Assembly: GCA_023055425.1 (NCBI GenBank)
Contig: JALGPY010000002.1
Location: 139,931,927-139,995,926 of the forward strand
Source: Linanthus parryae
Taxonomy: Eukaryota; Streptophyta; Magnoliopsida; Ericales; Polemoniaceae
Direction: 5' to 3'
Length of the DNA: 64,000 nt
The first letter of the stretch is position 1. Every line of letters starts with the position of its first letter. The translations under genes were made by a program, and so were the position numbers. This document shows positions 19,429 through 30,925 of the stretch, piece by piece. The notes under the pieces are model-generated. The model did no database searches. It was not told the origin of the DNA and saw only the letters and a program-made list of their open reading frames with translations.

Positions 19429-21560
19429 ATGTCCTCACGCGAGCATGGGGATGTCCCTGGGCAAATCAACCAAATCGAGCAGATTATGGTAACGGAAAAG
19501 CCAATGCAGAGCGCTCCAGACGAGAAGCTCAAAGAAGCACCCGAATGCGTGGAAGACAGACCCATGCCACAAAAGCAGGAGCTAAAGGAAGTGTTCCTCA
19601 GCCCAAATGAGGAAAAGAAGAGGCCAGTCTTTCTAAGCTCAGACCTCACAAGCGAAGAGGAGCAAGGACTACTGCAGCTCCTGACTGAGTACAAAGACGT
19701 GTTCGCATGGGGGTATGATGAGATGCCCGGACTGGACACAAGCATCACCATGCACCGTTTAGATATCATCCCGGGGTCTAAGCCGGTAAAGCAAAGCACA
19801 AGAAGCTTCAGGCCGGAGCTTAACGTGAAGATCAAACAGGAGATTGTCAAACTCCTGGACGCCAGGTTCATAGAACTGAATCACCATCCCACATGGCTTG
19901 CCAATATTGTGCCGGTGGTAAAAAAGAATGGACAGCTTCGCATCTGCGTGGACTTCCGAGATCTCAATCGCTTCTGCCCCAAGGACGATTTTCCGCTCCC
20001 CAACATCGATTTGCTCATCGATTCGACAGCGGGTCATCGCATGTTCAGTTTCATGGACGGCTTCAGCGGGTACAACCAGATCAAGATGGACCCTGAAGAT
20101 GCACGGAAAACTGCATTCATCACCCCAGTGGGAGTGTTCAACTACACAGTGATGCCCTTTGGTCTCAAAAACGCATGTGCAACCTACCAGCGGGCCATGA
20201 TGGCCCTATTCCACGACATGATGCACAAAGAAGTGGAATTTTATGAAGATGACCACGTGGTTAAATCCAAGCAGGAGGCAGATCACCTGGAAGATTTGCG
20301 GAAGGTGTTCAACAGATGCAGACGCTTTCAGCTGAAGATGAACCCTATGAAATGCGCATTTGGGGTAACGTCAGGGAAATTCTTGGGATGCGTGGTACAT
20401 CGTCAAGGAATCGAGCCTGACCCTGCGAAAGTTTCAGCCATCATCAGCATGACTCCGCCGCATGACCAGAGTGCCTTGAAGACATTCTTGGGGAAGCTAT
20501 CGTATCTGCGAAGATTCATCCCAGCGATTGCCGAGATTACTTTCTGTTTCAGTAATCTTCTCAAAAAAGATGCCACATACAATTGGACTCCGGAGCACGA
20601 AGCTGCGTTCGGGAAGCTAAAAGAATTGCTGACGTCTTCAAAAATAATGATCATGCCTCAGTTGGGATCGCCGCTTTTGCTGTATCTGACGTCAACGAGG
20701 AAATCCATAGGAGCACTTTTGGCTCAGGTGTACGAGGGTCAAGAAAGGCCCATCTACTACATCTATCGCATTGTGCAGCGCGCAGAATCAAGGTACACTG
20801 ACATTGAGCGTCATTGCCTTGCCTTATTCTTCATAATAGAGAAGTTGAGACACTACTTTGCGTCGCACAAAGTGGTGGTGGTTACAAAAAGTGATCCCAT
20901 ACGATATCTGCTAACTCACACTACCCTTGGAGGAAGATTAGCAAAATGGTATATGACCATTTCCCAGTTTGATATCACATGCGTTCGGCCGCGAGCGATC
21001 AAGTCGCAGGCGGTAGCGGATTTGTTGGCACAATTCCCCGACAACAGTCATGAGCCAGTGATCGAAGAAGAACTCGAGGGACCTGAAATCTACGCAATCG
21101 ATGTGCCCTATTGGACGCTCCATTTCGACGGTTCGTCAACAAGGAAATGTGGAGGCATTGGGATAGTCTTGACCAAACCAGATGGGGAGGTCATAAAGAT
21201 GTCCGCAAAGCTTGACTTCGCAGTCACCAACAACAAAGCAAAATATGAAGCCCTCATAGCGGGAATTCGTGCAGCGAAAGCTCTGGAAGTAAGCAAATTG
21301 ACGGTCATGGGAGACTCCAAGCTGATTGTCAAGCAAGCCTCGGGCGAGTACGGTTTGAAGGAGATAAATCTCCTGCCCTACCGGACTTTGGTACAAAAGT
21401 TGGTGCAGCAATTCTGCGACGTTAGGTACGAGCACAAGCCCCGAGAGGACAACAGACATGCAGACGCTTTGGCCACCTTGGGATCCAAGTTTAGTACAGA
21501 CAAATGTCCCGCAAGAATCTCAATCGAAGTGCGGACATCGTCGGCGTTAGCAGAAAACGC
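19429..21560 (+). pseudogene. gypsy (Tat) reverse transcriptase, RNase H and archaeal-type RNase H
   Basis: The RT motifs are in order: RICVDFRDLNRFCPKDDFPLP, FSFMDGFSGYNQI, KTAFITPVG, VMPFGLKNACATYQRAM, then FLGCVVHRQGIEPDP. The catalytic box, normally Y-V-D-D, reads Y-E-D-D (20242-20253). RNase H spans about 20640-21030 (ESRYTDIERHCLAL, ADLLAQFP). A second RNase H at about 21110-21490 shows HFDGSSTRKCGG, KAKYEALIAG, MGDSKLIV and DNRHADALA. It retains the D-E-D-D residues of the archaeal-type RNase H specific to Tat elements. The frame is open from 19429 to 22254. The V-to-E change at the active site would probably disable polymerisation. Confidence 0.9.
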
Positions 21561-23154
21561 GTGCGATGACGAACACATGGACGATGCGGACTGGAGAAAA
21601 GCAATCTTACGAGCCATTGTAGAAGGCACCAGCAGCGAAAACTGGACACTCACAAAGGGGTATTGCATACATGACAACACCCTTTACTACAAGGGCCCTG
21701 GCGGAATACTCATGCGATGCGTCTCCGAGCAAGAGGGACAACTGCTGCTAGAGAGGATTCACCAACATGCTTGCGGAGAAAGTGAAGTGTCAATCTATCG
21801 AAAGGCTCAGAGATATGGCATTCACTGGCCAGACATGTCAACACCCGCAGCACTAATACAGGGAAAGTGCGAGAGTTGCACACTGATCAAGGATTCTTTA
21901 CTCATCGCTCTAACCGATGATGATGCAGATTGGAGGAAACCACTCTTCGATTTTCTCACCCAGGGCACCATACCCGAAGCGAGGAAAGAAGCTGAGAAAT
22001 TGAAGAGGAAAGCGTCCCGATACGTGGTACAAGAAAACCTACTTTGGCGAAGAGGCCATGAGGGCAACTTGCTGCGATGCTTAGACGGCAGGGAAGCACA
22101 AGAGGTCATGGACCTTTCTCATCAGGTGGAACACCAGGGGGTGCAAAATTATGCAGGCAACTCCTCTCAATTGGATATTTCTAGCCCACGATGGAGGCTG
22201 ATTGCCGCACCAAAGTACGACGCTGCCAGGAGTGTCAATTCAAAGGGAACTTAGTGCACGCTCCTGCTGTAGATCTACACGCATTGGGAACGCCATGGCC
22301 ATTTCACACATGGGCGTTGGATTTTATTGGTCCCATCCGACCAACTTCGCATGGGAATCATTTTATTCTCACCGCAACTGAGCTGTTCACCAAGTGGGTA
22401 GAAGCGATACCACTAAAGACAGCGAATGCGCTAGCTGTGGTCAATTTCATCCAAGAAAGCATCATATGCAGGTCCGGAATACCCAACACCATCCTTTCAG
22501 ATAATGGTACTCCTTTTGTTAATCGACAGGTGGCCGCGAAGCTAGCAGAATACAACATCAGGCAGATATGCTCCACCCCCTATTACCCGAAAGGGAACGG
22601 GCAAGCCGAAGCGACCAACAAAACGCTGTTGAGGATCTTGAGCAAGATGGTCGAAGATGACCACAAGAAGTGGGCTGATTCTCTAAGCATACCCCCGTGG
22701 GCTTACCGGACTTCCCCAAGGACACCCACAGGGGTCTCACCATTCCTCACTATGCTATGGGGCTGAGGCTGTGGTACCTGCAGAGGTGAAAGTTAATTCG
22801 GCAAGATTGGCCTTCCACGCATTGTACGAAAATCAACGCGATCATGACTTAGTCTTGCTGGAAGAAAAGCGAGAACAAGCTAAAAGGACCAACAAGCGGT
22901 ATCAAGAAAGAATCGCTCGTGCGTACAACAAAACAGTCCAACGTAGAGATTTCGCAGTTGGAGATTTGGTCCTGCGCGCATCCGACCATTGCATGCGAGA
23001 AGCGGCTCACCCAAAGTTCGCAGCCAATTGGGAAGGACCCTTTGAAAACACAGAAGTCTTTGACAGTGGCTACTGCAGCATACGGAGGTTGCACGGAACG
23101 ACCTCAACCCCAAGCTCAGTCAATATGCGCTGGATTAAGAAGTACTATCCTTGA
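21560..23154 (+). pseudogene. gypsy (Tat) integrase, duplicated N-terminal module, two frameshifts
   Basis: Two successive DDADWRK modules occur, at about 21585-21900 and 21918-22190. The first ends in a degenerate His/Cys region (HQHACGE ... CESC), the second runs into CQECQ at 22220. A frameshift near 22150-22190 leads into the catalytic core at 22191-22766, with D in WALDFIGP, D in LSDNGTPFV and E in NGQAEATNK. A second frameshift at about 22752 separates the C-terminal part (AVVPAEVKVNS, FAVGDLVLR, NWEGPFE), which stops at 23152-23154. Core residues are all present but the frame is broken. Confidence 0.87.
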
Positions 23155-23361
23155 CTTCTCTCATTTTATGCGTTTTGTTACAACGTTGCCTTATGCCTTG
23201 TATAGCTATGATTCGCGCAATCTTCTCTCCCATATGAGAGAATTGTAATCTCATCTCTCCCATATGAGAGTACTATAATAAAAGGCTTCTCCCAAATGAG
23301 AAGAACTTCATACTTCTGGCTTTTTATATTGCTTCATTTGGTTTATTATTACTGTTAGCAA
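23155..23361 (+). other. pol 3' flank with short inverted motifs
   Basis: It contains ctctcccatatgagag twice (23226-23270) and a related ttctcccaaatgagaa (23287-23302), each a small hairpin. They lie just before the tandem-repeat block. No gene is seen. Confidence 0.5.
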
Positions 23362-24080
23362 AAGCCTATGCGCCACGATAGCAATTTACTCGAATGTGAT
23401 CTTAATAGATCTTCTAAGCCTATCCGTCACGATAGCAACCTACTCGAATGCGATCTTAATTGATCTTCTAAGCCTATCTGTCACGATAGCAGCCTATGCA
23501 AACGCGATCTTGATTGATCTTCTAAGCCTATCTGTCACGATAGCAGCCTATGAGAACGCGATCTTAATTGATCTTCTAAGCCTATCCGTCACGATAGCAA
23601 CCTACTCGAATGCGATCTTAATTGATCTTATAAGCCTATCTGTCACGATAGCAGCCTATGCAAATGCGATCTTAATTGATCTCCTAAGCCTATCTGTCAC
23701 GATAGCAGCCTATGCAAATGCGATCTTAATTGATCTCCCAAGCCTATCTGCCACGATAGCAGCTTATGCGAAATGATCTTAATTGATCTTCCAAGCCTAT
23801 CTGCCACGATAGCAGCATATGCGAAAATGATCTTCATTGACCCTCTAAGCCTATCTGCCACGATAGCAGCTCATGTGAAAACTATCTTAAGTGATCTTTT
23901 AAGACTATCTTTTGCGACAGCAGCCCATGTGAACATGATCTTGAATGATCTTTCAAGCCTATCTTCCGCGATAACAGCGCTATACAAATGAGATTTTAAA
24001 ATCGTTCCTAAAACTATCTGCCATGGTAGCAGCATTATGCAAATACGATCCTAAGTGATCTCCAAGGGCCTATCTGATAA
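23362..24080 (+). repeat. 54-bp tandem repeat array, about 13 copies
   Basis: Units of the form aagcctatctgtcacgatag + cagcctatgcaaatgcgatcttaattgatcttct repeat with a 54-bp period. The first 7-8 are nearly identical and the later ones increasingly diverged. Each contains ctatc-N6-gatag, able to fold as a small hairpin, and paired gatc sites. Because 54 is divisible by three, an ORF with an 18-residue repeat runs through it; I regard that as incidental. Tandem arrays between pol and the 3' LTR are typical of Tat/Ogre elements. Confidence 0.95.
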
Positions 24081-25336
24081 GATGGAACTCGCACTTGAAT
24101 CTAAAAGCAAATCGCAAGTCCATCTGCCAAGATGGCACAGCTGCGCAAACACGATCTCGAACGATCTAAAAGTAATGCAAAGTGTGTATATAGCATTACA
24201 CAAGGCGAAATCTGCCGATACGCATGGGAAATTATAATTTGTTGAAACAAAACAGCAAATCGTACAAGGCAATTTATCATTATGATTCAAAGGGACTTAC
24301 AATTTATCTGTCTAGATAACAGCTTACAAGCGAAAAAGCTTAAATCAAGCTAACTACGCAGCCAACATGGCTTACAATGCATCTAAAAGAGTAACTTGCG
24401 AGCGAGAAGTTACACATCGAGGGAATCCTAGCTGAAAAAGGATGAACCTAACGGTCCTAACACCGGCTATGCGATACGTAGATCTGCGGCCAAAGATCTG
24501 TAGCAAGTAGGATGCTTCTGCGAAGAGATCAACTCGACATTCGCTACATCCCTCGCAGCAAGATCTGGGTGATGCTACGTCCAAGATCTCAGGATCTGAC
24601 AAGGCCCCTGTCTGATCAAAATATGTACCAGAGGAACCACCTGTTCTGGCGTACGCAGTCGTGCAAAACAGGGGAAGCAGTCATTCCTCTGGTACTGGGC
24701 TCCTTGTCCAGATAGACAAGGGCATTGGCTCGCCTCCTGAGTTCAAGAACGAGGAGGCAAGAAATCCTCCTCCAGGGATGCTGGAGGAGAATCCCGCCGT
24801 TCATTACGAATCGGTAGCAAGGTCACTACGGCGCTGCACCTCAACAAAAAACAAGCGTTAAAGCCAGCAGTCGTAAGGACTCACGGCAAAGCACATTTTT
24901 GGGACGAAGAACCCAAATGGCAAAGGCAGGGTTTATATAGACCTGGTGGAGACTCTTCGATTGCCAAGATGAGTCAGCAGAATTTGAAAAGAGGGTAAGG
25001 TCAATCACTTACGCCTTGAAAAGCGGTAACGATCAATTACCCTACTAAAGGCTACGACGATTCAGTTGCGTATCCTAATTAATGACGGATGGCCATGATT
25101 AGGATGGACATCCCAAGGAAAGCGTGATAATCTTATGAGAAATTAGCGCGAAAATCAAGGCAGAATATCAATTGCTGACGTCATAATTAGATATGCACAG
25201 AAATATTCTAGCAAATCCCGGAAAGGGCAAAACGGGTACTTCGATTCTTTTGTTTTTGAAAAAATAAGGGGGAGAAACCCTAGAAAAATTACATTAATGT
25301 TTCAGCTATTTGTTTGCTACTTTTCAAATTCAAAAA
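24081..25336. other. non-coding region between tandem repeats and the antisense gene
   Basis: Diverged copies of the 54-bp unit may continue to about 24180. I see no protein domain in 24200-25336. Its right part is the likely 3' flank of the antisense gene on the - strand. Confidence 0.45.
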
Positions 25337-27112
25337 TCAAAGTAAACCCTTGATCAAGGAGTCATGAGGGGTGAACTGACGGCTCAGATTCTCTACCTGC
25401 TCCACTTCCTGCTTCAATTGCTCGCACTTGGCATTCATCTCATGATAGAGCTTCATAGCTTCTTCAACCTTTCGCTTTTGCTGCTCCACCTTCTGCTTCT
25501 CAGCTGCGAGGTTTTGGTGGCCGAGCTTCAAAGTTACGGCTGCGCGAATCAGGGTAACTCTTTTCATAAGAAACTTGAAACCCAGCCTGCCTTGAACTTT
25601 GGCGAGAAGATTTTGGCACATGCCAAAAAGCAATTCGGCACTCTGAGGAGAAATGGTCGCAAGCGTGGCCGCAGACAGCTGCTCCAAAATCCAAATGGCC
25701 TCGGCAAGAAACAGCCTCCTATCAAAGGGCCCTATCTCCAGAGATCTCGCAAATGATTGGGGATAGGCGAGGCGCATCCGAACCAGCCAGTCCACATCGG
25801 CTTGCTTTAAACCTAAAGCAGTGTCAGAACCAAGATATACTATCAACTTCGCGAATGAAGGATGCGAAATGCAAACAGCAAACCACGACTTACCAGTTCC
25901 TTCAAGGATCTCATGAAGAGAAGGAATGCGCATTGCTGGGGTGATCGAAGATTGTCCTCGTTCCATAGCCTTCTATCAGCTGCGAGCTCCAACTCCTCAT
26001 AATTTGGGGGAAGAGTATAAGCCGCACCATGTGTGATCGCAGCCCCGACCTGCGAGCCCCAAAAGCTCCACGCAGGAAGAGGTGCCACCGACTCAGTCAT
26101 CGCTGGAGGCGTGGTGGCAGCCGAAGTTGCTTGGCGAGGGACACTCCCAGATGCGGCAGCATCAATAGCACTTGTTCTCATTTCCTCAGCACTAGCATGG
26201 ACATCTTCCTCCATTAGCACAGTGTCAGCCTCGGCATCATCAGAAAGTTCGATGACGTCCTCAAAAGGCTCTCCTGCGTATTCAGCAGCTGCGACGGGTT
26301 TCTCGGTATGGGAACTCGGCACCGGGACATAGGACGCAGAAGGTTGACTTCTTTGCTCCCGCACGGGTCCATCAGCATTGCATGCGAATCAAAATGCGAT
26401 AGAATGAGGTAACTTGTATCGTATGATATTTTATTTGCTAAGCTAAGAGCAAGCACCTCCACGCGAAGGTGGGATTGCAGTATCCTCGTCATACGCTAAG
26501 AACGTAGAACCTTGCCCTATTAATGTGTCTTCATTAAGCATGTCTTTAAGATGAGCGTGACCTGGGGCGCGAAGAAATCAGTCATGATTACGTTTTGAGT
26601 TGCTAAGTCCAGTTCATGCATATTGTTCAAGTGATTACCTGAGGGCTCACCGCACTTGCCTACTAGCCAACGGCGAATGTCAGCTTTTGACACACCATGC
26701 TTTAATGCATCAACAATGACATCTCGATAAGTTACGGCGAGATTAAAAATCTGACCTTCATTGCCGCCTGCGATTTCTTCAAAATCTGCTTGGGCTTGCT
26801 CCAAAGCTGCTGCATCCTCTTCTGGAGCCACATCCTCCTCCACAGCTCGAGGATCCACCTCTTTGGGAAGAACATCTTCCTCATCAATTGGACGCACTAA
26901 GTCGTCAACATGCTGTTCTTCGAGGCTCCTCTGCCTCACACGCTCGAGCTCCTCCTCTTCTCGCTTTCTTCTCCTTTCAGCAGCTTCCGCAGCTGTCTTC
27001 CGGGACTCGGCAAGAACGTCCTCGCTTATGGGTTCGTCGGAAATGCCAGAATGAGCACCCCTCTTCTGCCTCTTGGTTAAAAGACCGTTGATGGTCTCAT
27101 CATCATCATCAT

Positions 27113-27188
27113 CTGCGAAGAAACGATTGGTTCAAGATCGACTTGCAAAAGAATTATGATAATGAGAAGGGAAACGCGATGGAGGTAC
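27113..27188 (-). other. predicted intron of the antisense gene, 76 bp
   Basis: On the - strand the donor gtacct is at 27188 and the acceptor cttcgcag ends at 27113, followed by an exon starting with repeated GAT codons. Joining gives an open frame through SGISDEPISEDVLAES. Without splicing the frame stops in the intron. Confidence 0.6.
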
Positions 27189-27666
27189 CTCCTGATACTT
27201 CCTCATGTATCACATTTGCTCTTTCTTCTTCTTCTTCATCTCCTTCTCTTGGCTCCCGCCTCTCCTCTTCTTCCTCCTGGCCGAATGGAACGAAGGTCTC
27301 CACTGCGAGCTCCTTCCGCGTTTTACTGGTCATGCGACCTTTGCCCTTGTCCTTGGCAGAAAGGGATCTCGCAGGAGGGGAAGTTGGAGCGCTTCTAGGA
27401 GAAGAAATTGTAATTCCTCTCTGCCTAGGCCTCTTTGCTCTTGGCGCGGCAGTCGCTGGAGGAGACGGATCATCTCTGGGAGACGGGGCCGGAACATTGT
27501 CTATCAGCGAGTCAGCAAAAGCATTCATGACCTCGCGAATCCTGGTTTCGACCTCAGGGTCCATCCTCGATGCTAGCAGGAACGACTGTCCTTGTCTTCT
27601 TGTGGTAACAATAGTGTTAACCAGCGATTTGGAACGATCGCCAGATGCGAATCTCCGCACATGGCA

Positions 27667-27744
27667 CTATAGCAAGCAGTGTAGAATAAAGATGTCAATA
27701 TGAGAAAATCAAGAAGCTTAACGCATGCAAAAGAAGTTGCTTAC
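27667..27744 (-). other. predicted intron of the antisense gene, 78 bp
   Basis: On the - strand the exon ends ...gctaag, then gtaagc...gctatag, then tgccatgtg. Splicing keeps the frame (ETFAK then CHVRRFASGD) and skips stop codons in the intron. The donor is a strong consensus. Confidence 0.7.
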
Positions 27745-29548
27745 CTTAGCAAAAGTCTCGCTATATCTGATGACATGCGAGTCGCCTTTCTTAACTGCGG
27801 CAATCTTTTCATCCAGAATGACAGCAGGGCACAAATGGTTCTCATGATCCAACAATGAGTAGCAACCATATTCAGACTCGTCCAGACTGCAGTTGGGACG
27901 AAACGGAAAAGAGTTTCTTTTGATCACAGGAGCTCTGCTTGGCTGAGGGGCTGAATGCGTCTCAAATCTTGTATGCTGGGCATGCCAGTATGCGAGCCAG
28001 TTCTTAGAACAACCACCTTCGCGGTTACCCGCAGTTTTCTCAAAGGGAAGGTTGCTCATGAAGACTGTTTTGCACTCCTTTGTCAACAAGCGCTTATAGC
28101 AGCCTCTGATAATGGACTGTGGCCAGATTGAGGGTGCCACTACATGAAAGCCGAACTGGGTAGAAACTCGAGTGGGGTCAACATCCACGGTAATCCTCTC
28201 ATACCTCGGCGCGAGCTCACGAATATGCTCTGCGAGAGCAGGAAGGGAACCTCGCAGGCACCAGCAAAAGAATTCGCGATAGCGCTCATGGAAATGCGAT
28301 CCCTCTTCAAAGAGGAGCTCTTCTGAGAAAACAACACCCTTAGAAGGGTACAGCTTTGGAAACCATCGCATGTTCTCAATATGCACGACATAGGGCCTGG
28401 CAATGAACTCTCGCCGGTTGTCGCATATCAGGCTCCAAACGCACTTGGTATTGTTCGTTCCGAACCACCTCGCAGCTCTGCCGCTGTTACGCTCCTCCAT
28501 CGCGCCTGGGGGACACCACTTGTTGGGCTTAGAAGCAGTTGGGGCATAGGAAGGCCATCGCTCAAAGACCCACATCCAGTCTGTAGTATAGCGTACCCAA
28601 GACCAAGGGTCCGAGTGCGACTTTCTGGCCAAGGGCCAGTTTCACAGCAAGCGGCAGAACGTGATAGAAGACCCCATCGTGCGGGTGACCATCGATTAAG
28701 TACCTCGACAGCCAGGCACAGAGGAAGGCACAAAGGGTCAAGTGATAGCCTTTACCCTCCACGTAATTCTTGGCCTCTGGGTCTTGACTCAGAAGCTTCT
28801 TGGTGACGCTGCTGTTCGCGTAGTCGCGGAAGAAGTACTGCACCCATTTGTTCCAAGTATTTTTCGCAGACGTGTCAACCAGTTGCCAGTCAGGAAGGGA
28901 TTTGGTAGTGGTCCACCGGGTGGAGATTTTCTTTACCTCTGACAAGCACTCCTCCATCTGCGTGTACAAAGCAATCTCCGCATCCGTCCTCAAGGGACTC
29001 AAAGGGTCCACCTCACCCATGGGAGATAAATCATACAGCATGTGTACGTCCTCGAGCGTGGGGGCAGCCTCGAACTCAGCAAAGTGAAAAGTGTGAGTCG
29101 CAGGCGAGTAGCGGGAAAGAAGGTTTAGAAGCATGGACCGGTCCAGCTTCACGGCAGCACCCTTCATAGCACGAACGGCGAAGTATACGCCGGCCTCGTT
29201 GAGAGTCACGGCATGATTGGTCAACACATGGTCAATCCATTCATCCATGTAGTCCAATTTCTGAACAAAAGCTTGGGTGGAAATCGCGGCGTACGGGAAG
29301 TACCCATTTTCGATTCCCAATCGAACCACGTCCTCGGAGCCAATCAAATCAAGCAAGGCTGAGTTAACTGGAGGGGTTAATGTTAGCAATCCCTCATTAG
29401 GGACAGAAGCAGGCAGTTTCTTTTCCTTAACCCTCGCATGGTAGAAGTCTTTGCCACCCAGATAGGGGGCTTTTCGCCATAAAGCTTGCGGGAGATCAGG
29501 TATTTCTTCGTCCTCCTTGGTGGTTCTAGTTCCTTTTGTCTTTGCCAT

Positions 29549-30282
29549 TCCTGCGGAAAAGCAAGAAAAAAGGGGGGAGAAATATGCACACACTTCAGTT
29601 TGAATTTGGAGATTCAAGATCTATGGGAAGAAAGATGAACAGTTTCTGGTATCAATTTCAGAAATTAGGAGTTGGAAATTGTTTGCATTATCAGGAATTT
29701 CAAAACCCTACATCCAAGGTCCTTATCATTGGGGGATTAAGCCGAAATTGGGTTCAAAGATTGGAGTTTCTTTCGCAAGTTTTTCAACAGATAATATGTC
29801 ATGGGTTTGCAGATTCAACACAGTTCAAAGCATACATTGGTATGATAAGCAAAATTGAACAAGGCCAACCTTGTTTTGATGAAGCTTGCTTGGCTGCACA
29901 CAGTCGAAGAAGACGATTGACAAGAGTGAACTGGTGATTGATTATTTGAATCTGCTCTCGAAGACTTCCGGGTATCATTCACTTTAAGAGAAAGAAGTGA
30001 TGCTTTGCAACAATGGAGAGTACAGAGTACTTATCCAAAAACAATGAAGGGTTGCGTCCTTTCAGTAGTCGAATCGCAACTGTCACCGTCGAATCGCGCA
30101 ATCACAGGACAAGCTGACGTCACGCCTAAAACCCTAAAGGCCAGACGGCACGACTCTAGGGGTTTTAGGTCATAATGGCACGCACGGGGGCTGAATTTGC
30201 TCATATTTGAATTGGTGCGTGGCGGCGACGCGTATGTTGGTTTCCGCGCATGGAAGTCTATACAGCTATGAGTCTTCACGCG
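29549..30282. other. 5' region of the antisense gene, up to the Tat 3' LTR
   Basis: An acceptor just before the ATG implies an upstream non-coding exon on the - strand somewhere here. The donor and the promoter could not be placed. No other gene is supported. Confidence 0.4.
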
Positions 30283-30297
30283 CAGAAAGGGGGCTAA
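30283..30297 (+). promoter_or_regulatory. polypurine tract of the Tat element
   Basis: The sequence cagaaagggggctaa sits immediately before the 3' LTR start (tgtagatag). This is where plus-strand DNA synthesis is primed in LTR retrotransposons. Confidence 0.7.
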
Positions 30298-30925
30298 TGT
30301 AGATAGTGCTTTCTGAGCTGACAGATCTTGGCCACGTGGCAACCATCCAGCACACCATATTGTGCTCCACACACACTGGATCACCAGCCGCGCTGATCCA
30401 TGTGGGGGCTGCGAGACATGGCCCTCGCATACCACTGCACGGGACTTGTAGGGACTTAGTGGTTTGGAGGCTAGAGTAAGTCCTGTCGCGTGCGAGCCAA
30501 GCTCGCGCGCGACCTTTAGTAACTGATTTTGAGAGATTTATGGCACGAGCTCCATAAACTCGGTCAATCCGGTCAAACCCGGTCAACCTCATAACGGTTC
30601 CGGTATTCGCGCATAACGTGCTGTAACGGTCCCTATATACGCGGACGAACGTGCCGTTGTGGTTAAGCTAATTAAACCGCCATTGATGGGCGCATTAACC
30701 ACACTGCAACGGTCACATTCTCCGTTATATATAGGACGTTAACCCTTCCATAAAAAAGAAGACACACTAGCCATACGCGGAAGTTCTGCCAAACCTCTGT
30801 CTCTCTCTCAGACATTACTATAGCCTTACTCTCTCCCTACACACAACCCAACTCTTCCTGTTCTATCTCTGATCCTCTACTTACGGTGTACACGGAGGTC
30901 TCCTCGCCGGAATCTCTTGTGCACA
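30298..30925 (+). repeat. 3' LTR of the Tat element, 628 bp
   Basis: It starts tgtagatagtgctttc and ends cttgtgcaca. It is uninterrupted and aligns with 14550-15149 plus 16746-16765. A TATA-like sequence lies at 30727-30734. The short antisense ORFs inside it are chance. Confidence 0.93.

Larger units (their letters stand above)
25337..29548 (-). pseudogene. Tat antisense gene (aORF), plant-mobile-domain-like N-terminus, multi-exon
   Basis: Transcribed against gag-pol. The ATG at 29548 (MAKTKGTRTTKEDEE) lies two bases after a good 3' splice site (ccgcag, - strand). The first 300 codons contain NLLSRYSPATHTFHF, a TLEDVHMLYDLSP motif and GPLVLGTLYYRLD, resembling the aminotransferase-like plant mobile domain. 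One frameshift at about 28576 moves to the next frame (WVFERWPSYAP), which runs to 27745. GT-AG introns at 27667-27744 and 27113-27188 join later exons in frame; their products are acidic/basic low-complexity segments. Further parts (26939-26520, 26364-25843, 25966-25337) end in a coiled-coil-like stretch (KQKVEQQKRKVEEAM). Junctions below 26520 are unresolved. Antisense ORFs are known in Tat elements such as Grande; the function is unknown. Confidence 0.75.
14550..30925 (+). mobile_element. large Tat-clade Ty3/gypsy retrotransposon with antisense gene
   Basis: Two LTRs of about 620-628 bp flank a 13.5-kb internal region. By eye they differ at roughly 17 positions plus one 8-bp indel (about 3%). 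The flanks gaagt (14545-14549) and gtagt (30926-30930) may be a 5-bp target-site duplication with one change. The + strand codes gag, protease, RT, RNase H, a second archaeal-type RNase H and integrase. A 54-bp tandem-repeat block and an antisense multi-exon gene follow. Large size, an archaeal-type RNase H before integrase, 3' tandem repeats and an antisense ORF are known features of the Tat clade (Grande, Ogre, Retand relatives). The pol ORFs carry stops and frameshifts, so this copy is not autonomous. Confidence 0.9.

Noticed and set aside
23396..23991. ORF with an 18-residue repeat (ILIDLLSLSVTIA...)
   Set aside because: The 54-bp tandem repeat has a length divisible by three, so an open frame is expected. 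No start context, and the units decay without frame preservation of function.
23362..24080. CRISPR-like array
   Set aside because: Units are contiguous tandem copies without unique spacers, in a plant retrotransposon.
30031..30592. ORFs of 108-134 codons on the - strand over the Tat 3' LTR
   Set aside because: They cross the PPT/LTR border and have no counterpart intact in the 5' LTR; chance frames.
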